DNA of 6,535 bases, from positions 1 to 6,535 of the forward strand of contig JADYZK010000065.1 in NCBI GenBank assembly GCA_020853175.1. Reading direction: 5' to 3'. Origin of the DNA: Bacteroidales bacterium. Lineage in GTDB: Bacteria > Bacteroidota > Bacteroidia > Bacteroidales > F082. Position numbers and translations under genes: made by a program. Numbering within the stretch: position 1 is the first letter of the stretch; each line of letters begins with the position of its first letter. Under the pieces are notes generated by a model. The model made no database searches. It was not told where the DNA came from and worked only from the letters and a program-made list of their open reading frames with translations. Below are positions 1-6,484 of the stretch, piece after piece.

Positions 1-98
1 CCAAAAATGCTTTGTTGCGGAACTGATATGCTTACCTTGTTTAAAGCCAAGTGGTTGGCATATTTTTTTACAATATTTTCGGCTTCAAGTACAAACAT
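1..98 (-). CDS. ABC transporter ATP-binding protein, N-terminal fragment (cut by the window edge)
   Basis: Only the first 32 codons and two bases of the next are present; the rest lies beyond position 1. The protein begins MFVLEAENIVKKYANHLALN and continues to ...SIFG. This is the usual opening of an ABC nucleotide-binding domain: a first beta strand, an aromatic A-loop residue (Tyr13 of KKY) that stacks on adenine, the 'xALNxVS' strand, and a short strand leading to where the Walker A P-loop should follow. The ATG at 98 lies 9 nt after the dnaJ stop codon, so the gene is almost certainly co-transcribed with grpE-dnaJ. No Shine-Dalgarno sequence is visible, as usual in Bacteroidota. The dnaJ TAG is in the same reading frame, three codons before this ATG, so no longer start is possible. 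From the opening pattern I infer an exporter-type ATPase that would pair with a separate membrane permease. Substrate is unknown, and Walker A itself is not visible here. Confidence 0.8.
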   Translation of the reverse strand, partial: MFVLEAENIVKKYANHLALNKVSISVPQQSIF

Positions 99-107
99 AA
101 AGTAGGC

Positions 108-1250
108 CTATTTAAAATACTCTCTCATTCTATCGAAGAAGCGTTTTTCGCTTTCGGTGGGTTTGGGCGCAAAGTTTTCAGCGTTTTGAAGCTTTTCCAT
201 GATGTCACGTTCCTCTTTGTTCAATTCTTTAGGAATCCAAACGTTCACATTGATTAATAAGTCACCTGATCCATAAGCATTTACGCTGGGGAGTCCTTTG
301 CCCTTCAGTCGCAAAACTTTGCCGGGTTGTGTGCCAGGGGCAATTTTCATTCTGGCTTTACCGTCCACCGTAGGAACTTCAACTTGTGCACCCAATGCCG
401 CTTCTGAAATGCTGATAAACAAATTGTGTATCAAGTTGTTGCCATCTCTTTCTAAGTCGTTGTGTTTTTCTTCTTCAATCAGCACTATCAAATCGCCGGG
501 AACGCCTGATCTTGCGCCTGCATTGCCTTTGCCACTTAGGGAGAGTTGCATTCCTTCGGCAACACCGGCAGGAATATTGATGGAAATAATTTCTTCGTCG
601 CGCACCACACCGTTGCCTTGGCAATGCACGCATTTCTTGGTAATGATTCTTCCTTCGCCTCCGCAAGTGGGGCAGGTGGCCGTGGTTTGCATTTGGCCTA
701 AAAAGGTATTCGTGACGCGCGTTACATGACCACTTCCGTGGCAGGTGGAGCAACTGGCATACGAGCTGCCGTGATCGGCACCGGTGCCACTACAAGGTTT
801 GCAAGAAACGTATTTGTTGACTTTTATTTTCTTTTCAACGCCGGTGGCAATCTCTTGAAGATTCATTTTTACTTTCACCCGAAGGTTAGAACCTCTGTTA
901 ACATTTCTGCCACGTGAAGACGCACCGCCTCCGAAACCACCAAAAGCACCACCAAAAATATCACCAAAATTGCTGAAGATGTCGTCCATGCTCATGCCGC
1001 CACCGCCAAAGCCACCGTTGCCGCCGCCCATGCCTGCATGGCCGTACCGGTCGTATTTTCCTTTTTTGTCGGGGTTGCTTAACACTTCATAAGCTTCGGC
1101 TGCCTCTTTAAACTTGTCCTCAGCAGTATGATCGCCGGGGTTTTTGTCGGGGTGGTGTTTGAGCGCGAGCTTGCGATAAGCCTTTTTTATCTCGGTTTCC
1201 GACGCGTTGCGGTCTATCTCAAGAACTTCGTAATAGTCTCTTTTTGCCAT
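108..1250 (-). CDS. dnaJ: Chaperone protein DnaJ (Hsp40), type I
   Basis: Cytosolic co-chaperone that delivers unfolded clients to DnaK and stimulates its ATPase. The 380-residue protein has the full type I layout. Residues 1-70 are the J domain (opening [17 protein letters not shown]) with the essential HPD motif at 33-35. Residues about 71-120 are the Gly/Phe-rich linker, containing DDIF and GDIF motifs. Four intact CxxCxGxG zinc-binding repeats follow (Cys150/153, 167/170, 193/196, 207/210), and then the C-terminal substrate-binding and dimerisation domains to residue 380. Length matches the family (about 370-390). The ATG at 1250 gives the canonical start; its leader is very AT-rich with no Shine-Dalgarno sequence. 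It lies 25 nt after grpE and 9 nt before an ABC ATPase gene, so it is the middle member of an operon. No promoter of its own is visible. Nothing is missing or truncated. dnaK is not in this window. Confidence 0.98.
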   Translation of the reverse strand: MAKRDYYEVLEIDRNASETEIKKAYRKLALKHHPDKNPGDHTAEDKFKEAAEAYEVLSNPDKKGKYDRYGHAGMGGGNGGFGGGGMSMDDIFSNFGDIFGGAFGGFGGGASSRGRNVNRGSNLRVKVKMNLQEIATGVEKKIKVNKYVSCKPCSGTGADHGSSYASCSTCHGSGHVTRVTNTFLGQMQTTATCPTCGGEGRIITKKCVHCQGNGVVRDEEIISINIPAGVAEGMQLSLSGKGNAGARSGVPGDLIVLIEEEKHNDLERDGNNLIHNLFISISEAALGAQVEVPTVDGKARMKIAPGTQPGKVLRLKGKGLPSVNAYGSGDLLINVNVWIPKELNKEERDIMEKLQNAENFAPKPTESEKRFFDRMREYFK

Positions 1251-1275
1251 TTATTATAATAATTTCAATTGCTTT

Positions 1276-1866
1276 TTAACTGCCAACAACCACTTTAGCA
1301 TAGCGGATGACTTTTCCGTTGAGGGTATATCCTTTTTGAATTTCATCAATCACTTTACCCACCAACGCAGGTTCGGGAGCGGGGATATGGGTAAGAGCTT
1401 CGTGAAAATCGGTGTCGAAATCAGCATTTTTTGTTTGCATCTCGGTCAATCCTTTCTGCTCCAATGTTTTATTCAATTTGTTGCTAATGAGCTGAATGCC
1501 TTCTAATTGACTTTTAAGTTGTTCCTCGGAAGGAATGTTTGCAATGGCGCGTTCCAAATCGTCTAAAATGGGCAGTAAGGATGTAATCACCTCTTCGGAG
1601 GCGGTTTTACTCATTTCAATTTTTTCTTTGATGGTTCTTTTGCGAAAGTTATCAAACTCCGAAAAAAGACGTAAGTATTTGTCGTTTAGCTCATCAAATT
1701 TCATTTGAAGCACTTCCACCTCTTCATTGTTTTTGTCTTTTTTGTTCTTTTTCTTGTCTTTTTTCTCCGCAGTCTTGTCAGCATCGTTTTTTTGGTCCTC
1801 TTCTATGTGGATGTCCTCAAACTCTTCCATGTCTTCTTGTTTCATATCTTTTTTTGTTGATTTCAT
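1276..1866 (-). CDS. grpE: GrpE, nucleotide exchange factor for DnaK
   Basis: Releases ADP from DnaK to reset its chaperone cycle; acts in the cytosol as a dimer. From the ATG at 1866 the protein has 196 residues, normal for the family. Residues 1-50 are a charged, probably disordered tail with a lysine-rich stretch at about 31-45. Residues about 51-110 form the long coiled-coil helix with the family motif FDNFRKRTIKEK (71-82). A four-helix region follows, then the C-terminal beta domain ending in GYTLNGKVIRYAKVVV (179-194), the GrpE signature. The frame stays open upstream to an ATG at 2061, but that extension overlaps the murA 3' end and resembles no GrpE, so I rejected it. An in-frame ATG at 1845 (MKQEDMEEFE) is a possible alternative start seven codons in. 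The gene lies 76 nt after murA and 25 nt before dnaJ. A sigma-54-like promoter sits just before it. Confidence 0.95.
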   Translation of the reverse strand: MKSTKKDMKQEDMEEFEDIHIEEDQKNDADKTAEKKDKKKNKKDKNNEEVEVLQMKFDELNDKYLRLFSEFDNFRKRTIKEKIEMSKTASEEVITSLLPILDDLERAIANIPSEEQLKSQLEGIQLISNKLNKTLEQKGLTEMQTKNADFDTDFHEALTHIPAPEPALVGKVIDEIQKGYTLNGKVIRYAKVVVGS

Positions 1867-1893
1867 TATGAAGTTAAATTTGTCTATCACCTG

Positions 1894-1910
1894 ATCAAAA
1901 ACACTGCCAA
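1894..1910 (-). promoter_or_regulatory. Putative sigma-54-like -24/-12 promoter of grpE-dnaJ
   Basis: Read on the minus strand the site is TTGGCAGTGTTTTTGAT. Compared with the sigma-54 consensus TTGGCAC-n5-TTGCA, it has the complete -24 block TTGGCA and a -12 block TTGAT. The invariant GG and the -12 G have exactly the consensus spacing. The deviations are G for C after GGCA, and A for C after the -12 G. The predicted transcription start is near 1884, about 18 nt before the grpE ATG. An alternative reading is a housekeeping -7 box TGTTTTTG with one mismatch to TAnnTTTG, but I see no -33 TTG element to go with it. The function is inferred from sequence only. Confidence 0.4.
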
Positions 1911-1921
1911 CACCTCTCCAT

Positions 1922-1934
1922 TGCCATTTTGACA
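1922..1934. repeat. Imperfect 13-bp inverted repeat, possible operator or activator site upstream of grpE
   Basis: On the minus strand it reads TGTCAAAATGGCA, two half-sites TGYCA and TGRCA around AAA. Four of the five base pairs between the half-sites match. It lies entirely in the murA-grpE gap, 11 nt upstream of the sigma-54-like -24 element and centred about 44 nt before the predicted transcription start. The symmetry and placement suggest a dimeric regulator binding site controlling the chaperone operon. The stem is too short, and lacks a T-run, to act as a terminator for murA. Function is inferred. Confidence 0.35.
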
Positions 1935-1942
1935 GAAAACGT

Positions 1943-3250
1943 CTAAATCCTTTCAATTTGGGCGCCGATGGCTTGTAGTCTTTGCTCGATATGTTGATAA
2001 CCTCTGTCAATTTGGTCAATATTGTCAATGATGCTGGTTCCTTTGGCCGACAGTGCTGCAATAAGCAAGGCCACTCCGGCGCGGATATCAGGAGAACTCA
2101 TCCTGATTCCCCGCAACGGATATTTTCTGTCGAGGCCGATCACATTGGCCCGATGGGGATCGCAGAGGATGATTTGTGCCCCCATATCAATGAGTTTATC
2201 TACAAAAAACAGGCGACTTTCAAACATTTTTTGATGGATCAGCACGCTGCCTTTGGCTTGGGTGGCCACCACTAACATGATAGAAATCAAGTCGGGGCTA
2301 AAGCCCGGCCAGGGAGCATCGGCGATGGTCATAATGCTGCCATCCATAAAAGTTTCCACTTCGTAATGGTCGTAAGCAGGAACAAAAATGTCGTCGCCAC
2401 GAAACTCAATTTTGATGCCCATGCGGGCAAAAACATCCGGAATCATACCAAGGGCAGCAGCGTTTACATTTTTAATGGTCAGTTCGCTGGCGGTCATGGC
2501 GGCCATTCCGATAAAACTTCCCACTTCAATCATGTCGGCAAGCATAGTGTGCTGGGTGCCTTTAAGTTGTGTAACGCCTTCAATGGTAAGTAGATTAGAG
2601 CCAATGCCATTGATTTTTGCTCCCATCCGCACCAGCATATTGCACAGTTGCACCAAGTAAGGTTCGCAGGCGGCATTAAAGATGGTTGTGATGCCTTCGG
2701 CAAGAACGGCGGCCATTACAATGTTGGCTGTTCCGGTCACCGATGCTTCGTCAAGAAGCATATAAGTTCCTTTAAGGCGACCTGAAGAGGTAAATTCGTA
2801 AAATCTTTTATCGGGGTCGGCCTCAAGCTTTCCACCTAATTTTTGAAGTCCGATAAAGTGGGTGTCCAAGCGGCGGCGACCAATTTTGTCGCCTCCGGGC
2901 TGTGGAACAAAAGTTTTACCAAAACGAGCCAACAGCGGTCCAGCCAGCATGATGCTTCCCCTAAGGCGTGAGGCCTGCTTGTAAAAATCATCACTCAAAA
3001 GGTAGCTCATCTCGATGTTGGCAGCCTTTAAACTCAAATGATCGGCACTGTGACGCGTGGCCTCAACGCCCATGGCTTGCAAAAGGTCAATGAGGTTGTT
3101 GACATCAACAATATCAGGAAGGTTAAAAATTTCAAGGGTTTCCTCGGTGAGTAAACAGGCACTCAGTATTTGCAAAGCTTCATTTTTGGCGCCTTGTGGA
3201 GTGATTTCACCTTTTAATACACTGCCACCTTTGATTTTGAATGATCCCAT
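1943..3250 (-). CDS. murA: UDP-N-acetylglucosamine 1-carboxyvinyltransferase MurA
   Basis: Cytosolic enzyme that transfers enolpyruvate from PEP to UDP-GlcNAc, the first committed step of peptidoglycan synthesis. The 435-residue protein (family about 420-440) shows the EPSP-synthase-like double fold along its length. By motif comparison with E. coli MurA I see: Lys22-Asn23 in GAKNEALQ (PEP and substrate binding); GPLLARFG (104-111); the active-site loop PGGDKIGRRRLD (118-129), with Arg126 matching E. coli Arg120; Asp320 in GFSPD matching catalytic Asp305; and Arg390 in PDIRAG matching Arg397. The notable residue is Asp121, which stands where E. coli has Cys115, the residue alkylated by fosfomycin. 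Asp here is a known natural variant that keeps activity and gives fosfomycin insensitivity, and I believe it is normal in Bacteroidota. The ATG at 3250 fits the canonical N-terminus (MGSFKIKGGS). The 144-nt gap upstream holds a terminator but no clear promoter; grpE follows after 76 nt. Confidence 0.97.
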   Translation of the reverse strand: MGSFKIKGGSVLKGEITPQGAKNEALQILSACLLTEETLEIFNLPDIVDVNNLIDLLQAMGVEATRHSADHLSLKAANIEMSYLLSDDFYKQASRLRGSIMLAGPLLARFGKTFVPQPGGDKIGRRRLDTHFIGLQKLGGKLEADPDKRFYEFTSSGRLKGTYMLLDEASVTGTANIVMAAVLAEGITTIFNAACEPYLVQLCNMLVRMGAKINGIGSNLLTIEGVTQLKGTQHTMLADMIEVGSFIGMAAMTASELTIKNVNAAALGMIPDVFARMGIKIEFRGDDIFVPAYDHYEVETFMDGSIMTIADAPWPGFSPDLISIMLVVATQAKGSVLIHQKMFESRLFFVDKLIDMGAQIILCDPHRANVIGLDRKYPLRGIRMSSPDIRAGVALLIAALSAKGTSIIDNIDQIDRGYQHIEQRLQAIGAQIERI

Positions 3251-3341
3251 CTGCTTAAAATTTTGTCGAATTTACTGTTTTTCGGCTGATGCTGGTATTG
3301 GCCGATTCTATATGGTTCATAAGTAGGTAGTTCACCACAAT

Positions 3342-3374
3342 AAAAAAGGTAAAAAACGAATGCTTTTTACCTTT
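3342..3374 (-). terminator. Rho-independent terminator after the DUF4290 gene
   Basis: A perfect 11-bp stem, AAAGGTAAAAA paired with TTTTTACCTTT (3345-3355 with 3364-3374), encloses an 8-nt loop. On the minus strand the right arm runs into a six-T tract (3347-3342). It starts 21 nt after the DUF4290 stop codon and lies 91 nt before the murA start, so it should end the DUF4290 transcript and leave murA to its own promoter. The A-tract/T-tract symmetry means it could also work on plus-strand transcripts, though no plus-strand gene is present. The stem has only three G-C pairs, weak by E. coli standards but common in AT-rich genomes. Confidence 0.75.
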
Positions 3375-3394
3375 CATTATATTGAATAGGGTTT

Positions 3395-4051
3395 CTACCG
3401 GTGTTTTTTCTTCTGGTTTTGATACCCTTGCGTTCCCGGTCGTTGGTTGTATTTCTTTTTTTGCTTGGGTTGCGAGGTAGCAGGGTTTAAGCCCGATTTG
3501 GAAAGAATCTCATTGGTAGAAACGAGTTTTGCTTCTTCGGCCAGATTTAACCTACCGCCCGAAAGCTCATTCAGGTTGGCGGCAATGGTTTCATCAGATA
3601 CTGAGTCGCGGTTCCAGCTGAGGTATTGTTTTTTCATGTAGTTGGCGATGGATTGCACGAGGGCATCTTTTTCGTCGCCATCGTCATAATGGTTGGCTTT
3701 TTGAATCAGCCTGGCAGTGTAATGACCATAATGCCCAAAACGAATGGCGTTTTGGTTGTAGCCAACATGACGTGGTCTTTTTGCAATGATCTCGGGCTTA
3801 GGCATTTCGTAAGGGCCATCCACATCCAATCTGTAGTTGCTGATGATAAACAAATGATCCCAAAGCTTGTGCATATAGTCTGATGCTTCTCTCGCCTGAG
3901 GATTCATCTGTGCCATGATGCTTACGATGTAATAAGCTGCTTGTGTGCGGTGTACCCGATCTTCGATGGTGAGCAAATGCTCAATCATGGCTTGAATGTT
4001 TCTGCCATATTCGGGAACAATCATTTTTGGTCTTAAAGTATTGTATTCCAT
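3395..4051 (-). CDS. DUF4290 domain-containing protein, function unknown
   Basis: A 218-residue protein that I assign to DUF4290, a family known from Bacteroidota and without an assigned function. The recognisable features are the opening MEYNTLRPKMIVPEYGRNIQ (1-20), the segment LTIEDRVHRTQAAY (27-40), the conserved HKLWDHLFIIS (61-71), and RFGHYGHYT (104-112). The first 150 residues look like a compact, mostly helical soluble domain with many charged and aromatic conserved positions (Trp64, His66, His107, His110). There is no signal peptide or membrane segment. The tail (about 190-218) is low-complexity and strongly basic (QPKQKKK, NQKKKHR), suggesting contact with nucleic acid or the ribosome; that is inference. 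The start ATG at 4051 matches the family N-terminus. A TACTTTTG promoter box lies about 57 nt upstream, and a strong terminator follows, so it is probably a single-gene transcript between the helicase and murA. Confidence 0.9.
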   Translation of the reverse strand: MEYNTLRPKMIVPEYGRNIQAMIEHLLTIEDRVHRTQAAYYIVSIMAQMNPQAREASDYMHKLWDHLFIISNYRLDVDGPYEMPKPEIIAKRPRHVGYNQNAIRFGHYGHYTARLIQKANHYDDGDEKDALVQSIANYMKKQYLSWNRDSVSDETIAANLNELSGGRLNLAEEAKLVSTNEILSKSGLNPATSQPKQKKKYNQRPGTQGYQNQKKKHR

Positions 4052-4107
4052 ATAAGTTGATGGATCTGAAATTAAATGTAATTGCTTTTTGGGGAGTTTA
4101 CCAGCGG

Positions 4108-4115
4108 CAAAAGTA
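4108..4115 (-). promoter_or_regulatory. Bacteroidota-type -7 box (TACTTTTG) of the DUF4290 gene
   Basis: On the minus strand TACTTTTG matches the Bacteroidota sigma-ABfr -7 consensus TAnnTTTG exactly and is followed by CCGC, a common context for these promoters. It predicts transcription starting near 4101-4103 and a leader of about 50 nt to the ATG at 4051. I do not see a -33 TTG at the usual 19-21 nt upstream, so the match rests on the -7 box and its intergenic position. Confidence 0.45.
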
Positions 4116-4163
4116 ACAAAAAAGTAGGAAACGCTATTTTTTAAATAAATTGTTGAAAGTCAA

Positions 4164-6455
4164 CTACTCGACCCCTTCGTCGCAAATGCGCAACTTGGCA
4201 AATTTAAGCAACAATTGCTTTTGCCCAATGCCTTTGAAAAAAACAGTAGCTTTTTTGTTGGCTCCGGCACCTTCGAGCTGGATAATTTTCCCTTTACCAA
4301 ATTTTTGATGCTCCACCGTCATTCCATTTTGAAGATCATCAATATCGGAGGCATCAAAAGGCTCATTGGACGCATTGGTGTTGCTGTGTTCAACATTTCC
4401 TTGTGGCATGGGCATTGTTCTTCCGAAGAGCAGCTCAGCAGTGCTTTTTTTGTGTTCTTTTTGGTTGCGTTTGGGACTTTCGATGAATTTTTCGTTGATG
4501 TCTTCAATAAAGCGGCTGGGTTCGCTCATGGTGAGGTTTCCCCAGCGGTACCTGCTTTCGGCATAGCTGATGGTTACTTTTTTCTCTGCCCGCGTGAGTG
4601 CCACATAAAAAAGACGGCGTTCTTCTTCAAGTTCTGCCCTTGTTCCTAAGGATTGGATGGAAGGAAAAAGATTTTCTTCCAAACCAACAATATACACATA
4701 AGGAAACTCGAGGCCTTTGGCAGCGTGAATGGTCATCATGCTCACGTAGTCTTTTTCAACATCATCGTCCTTTTTGTCGGCATCGGTGAGCAGGGCCACG
4801 GTTTGCATAAAATGACCCAATGAACGTTCGGGAGTGCCTTCTTCGCCCAGTTCACCGGGTTCCGGTTCGCGTTCGGAAAATTCCATGATGGCGTTGAGCA
4901 GCTCTTCGATATTTTCGATACGGCTCACCGATTCAACGCTGTCTTCATCTTTCAGGGCGGCCACTATTCCAATAGATTTGGCAATGTGTTGCGCCAGCTC
5001 GAAGGCGGTTTTTGTTTCCAGTTGAACGATGAAACTCTGGATCATGGTAGCAAAATCATAGAGCTTGGTTTGTGTTCCACGGTTGATGTCGGCCAAATGG
5101 CTGCCTGGCTGCTTGATGAGCTGCATGATGCTGCATTGGTTTTCGTTGCTCAGCACTTGCAGTTTTTCGATGGTGGTTTTGCCGATTCCGCGCACGGGAT
5201 AGTTAATGACACGCAGCAAAGCCTCTTCGTCGTTGGGATTGATGACCAATCGGAAATAGGAGAGGAGGTCTTTTACTTCTTTGCGGCTGTAAAAAGATAG
5301 TCCGCCATAGATTTTATAAGGAATGCCTTGTTTGCGCAGGGCCTCCTCAATGGAACGGCTTTGGGCGTTGGTGCGGTAAAGGATAACGAAATGATTGTTG
5401 GGCAACTGGTTGGCCATTTTAAAGCCAAAGATGGAGTTGGCCACCAAGGTGCCTTCTTCGCTGTCGGAAGTGGCGCGCAGCAAACTGATGGGCATCCCTT
5501 GCTCGTTTTCGGTCCAAACGGTTTTTTTAATCTGGTCTTTGTTCTTGGCAATCACTCCGTTGGCAGCTTCCACGATGGTTTGCGTTGAGCGGTAGTTTTG
5601 CTCTAAGCGAAAGAGTTTATTGTCGGGATAATCTTTTTTGAAGTTCAGAATGTTTTGGATGTTGGCGCCGCGAAAGGCATAAATGCTTTGGGCATCGTCG
5701 CCGACAACGGTAATGTTTTCGTTCAAGGCCGCCATGCGTTTGATGATGAGGTATTGGGCATGGTTGGTGTCTTGGTACTCATCCACGAGGATGTATTTGA
5801 AACGGTGCTGGTATTTGTGCAACACTTCGGGGAAGTTTCTGAACAGCAAATTGGTGTTGAACAACAGGTCGTCAAAGTCCATGGCGTCGGCCCTTTTGAG
5901 GCGGGCGTTGTAGGTGGCAAAAATATCTCCTGTAAGTGGCTTTCCGGCAGCAGCATCGGCTGTGGCTACTTCGGGGTTGTTCATGTATTCTTGAGGTGAA
6001 TACAAGTTGGACTTGGCATTGGAAATGCGGTGCAGCAAATAGGAAGGGTTATATACTTTGGGGTCGAGGTTCAAGTCGCTGAGGATGCCGCGTATCAAGC
6101 GTTTGCTGTCGTCGCTGTCGTAAATGGTAAAGTTTTGTGGATAGCCGAGATGGTGTCCTTCGGCCCTGAGGATGCGTGCAAAAACCGAGTGGAAGGTGCC
6201 CATCCATACGTTTCTGCCTTCGCGGTCGCCGATGAGTCCGATGATTCTTTCTTTCATCTCGCGGGCGGCTTTGTTGGTAAAGGTGAGCGCCAAAATGCTA
6301 AAAGGGTCTTTGCCTTGCTGCAAAAGGTAAGCAATGCGGTAGGTGAGGGCGCGCGTTTTGCCCGAGCCGGCACCGGCGATAATCATTACCGGCCCTTCGG
6401 TGTTCATTACGGCTTCCCGCTGAGGGTCATTGAGTTGGGAGAGAATGTCGGTCAC
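4164..6455 (-). CDS. uvrD: ATP-dependent DNA helicase, UvrD/PcrA family (SF1A)
   Basis: A 3'-5' DNA translocase/helicase of the UvrD/PcrA type, acting in nucleotide excision repair, replication-fork maintenance and RecA-filament clearance. From the GTG at 6455 it has 763 residues (family about 720-780). All SF1A motifs are intact: Q motif LNDPQREAV (8-16), Walker A AGAGSGKT (27-34), Ia LTFTNKAA (57-64), Ic MGTFHS (85-90), II VDEYQDTN (224-231), III VVGDDAQSIYAFRG (250-263), IV LEQNYRS (284-290), V TIHAAKGLEFPYVYIVGLEE (575-594) and VI EERRLFYVALTRAEKK (611-626). After a variable linker, residues about 711-757 (GMTVEHQKFGKGKI...) form the PcrA-type C-terminal Tudor-like domain, which in PcrA/UvrD binds RNA polymerase; this favours the PcrA/UvrD subgroup over Rep. 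The frame stays open upstream, and a TTG at 6479 is the alternative start (771 residues). I prefer GTG because it gives the family-like opening (V)TDILSQLND and because the TTG lies inside a promoter-like box. The DUF4290 gene follows after 112 nt. Confidence 0.96.
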   Translation of the reverse strand: MTDILSQLNDPQREAVMNTEGPVMIIAGAGSGKTRALTYRIAYLLQQGKDPFSILALTFTNKAAREMKERIIGLIGDREGRNVWMGTFHSVFARILRAEGHHLGYPQNFTIYDSDDSKRLIRGILSDLNLDPKVYNPSYLLHRISNAKSNLYSPQEYMNNPEVATADAAAGKPLTGDIFATYNARLKRADAMDFDDLLFNTNLLFRNFPEVLHKYQHRFKYILVDEYQDTNHAQYLIIKRMAALNENITVVGDDAQSIYAFRGANIQNILNFKKDYPDNKLFRLEQNYRSTQTIVEAANGVIAKNKDQIKKTVWTENEQGMPISLLRATSDSEEGTLVANSIFGFKMANQLPNNHFVILYRTNAQSRSIEEALRKQGIPYKIYGGLSFYSRKEVKDLLSYFRLVINPNDEEALLRVINYPVRGIGKTTIEKLQVLSNENQCSIMQLIKQPGSHLADINRGTQTKLYDFATMIQSFIVQLETKTAFELAQHIAKSIGIVAALKDEDSVESVSRIENIEELLNAIMEFSEREPEPGELGEEGTPERSLGHFMQTVALLTDADKKDDDVEKDYVSMMTIHAAKGLEFPYVYIVGLEENLFPSIQSLGTRAELEEERRLFYVALTRAEKKVTISYAESRYRWGNLTMSEPSRFIEDINEKFIESPKRNQKEHKKSTAELLFGRTMPMPQGNVEHSNTNASNEPFDASDIDDLQNGMTVEHQKFGKGKIIQLEGAGANKKATVFFKGIGQKQLLLKFAKLRICDEGVE

Positions 6456-6476
6456 TGAATTGATTTTTTTGAATGG

Positions 6477-6484
6477 CAAAAATA
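6477..6484 (-). promoter_or_regulatory. Candidate -7 promoter box (TATTTTTG) of the helicase gene
   Basis: On the minus strand TATTTTTG fits the Bacteroidota -7 consensus TAnnTTTG exactly and is followed by CC. It would place transcription start near 6470, about 15 nt before the GTG start at 6455 and downstream of the alternative TTG at 6479. No -33 TTG is visible in the upstream bases available. A short open frame also crosses this region, so it could instead be the end of an upstream gene. Confidence 0.35.

Noticed and set aside
51..257. Plus-strand 68-residue open frame across the dnaJ/ABC junction
   Set aside because: It is antisense to the dnaJ C-terminus and ABC N-terminus, both recognisable; its Phe-rich composition is the shadow of Lys/Glu codons.
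298..729. Plus-strand open frames opposite dnaJ, murA and the helicase (e.g. 298-729, 4215-4649, 6030-6458)
   Set aside because: They lie antisense to well-supported conserved genes, show no recognisable domains, and have biased compositions expected from reverse-complement reading of real codons.
1061..1250. A CIRCE-like or HrcA operator for the chaperone genes
   Set aside because: I looked for TTAGCACTC-n9-GAGTGCTAA upstream of grpE and dnaJ and found no match.
1867..2061. N-terminal extension of the grpE frame up to an ATG at 2061 (65 extra residues)
   Set aside because: It overlaps the last 119 bases of murA in another frame, does not resemble GrpE, and would swallow the intergenic promoter-like element. 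The 196-residue form has normal GrpE length.
3267..3274. TAAATTCG as a murA -7 promoter box
   Set aside because: One mismatch to TAnnTTTG, no -33 TTG at the right distance, and only about 16 nt before the start codon. murA must have a promoter below the terminator, but I cannot point to it convincingly.
3280..3306. Inverted repeat TCGGC...GCCGA between murA and the DUF4290 terminator
   Set aside because: A 5-bp stem with a 14-nt loop and no T-tract; expected by chance.
4152..4164. Small hairpin GTTGA-n3-TCAAC at the helicase stop codon as a terminator
   Set aside because: Only 5 bp with a 3-nt loop, two G-C pairs, and no continuous T-run directly after it. Too weak to call, although some termination in this AT-rich gap is possible.
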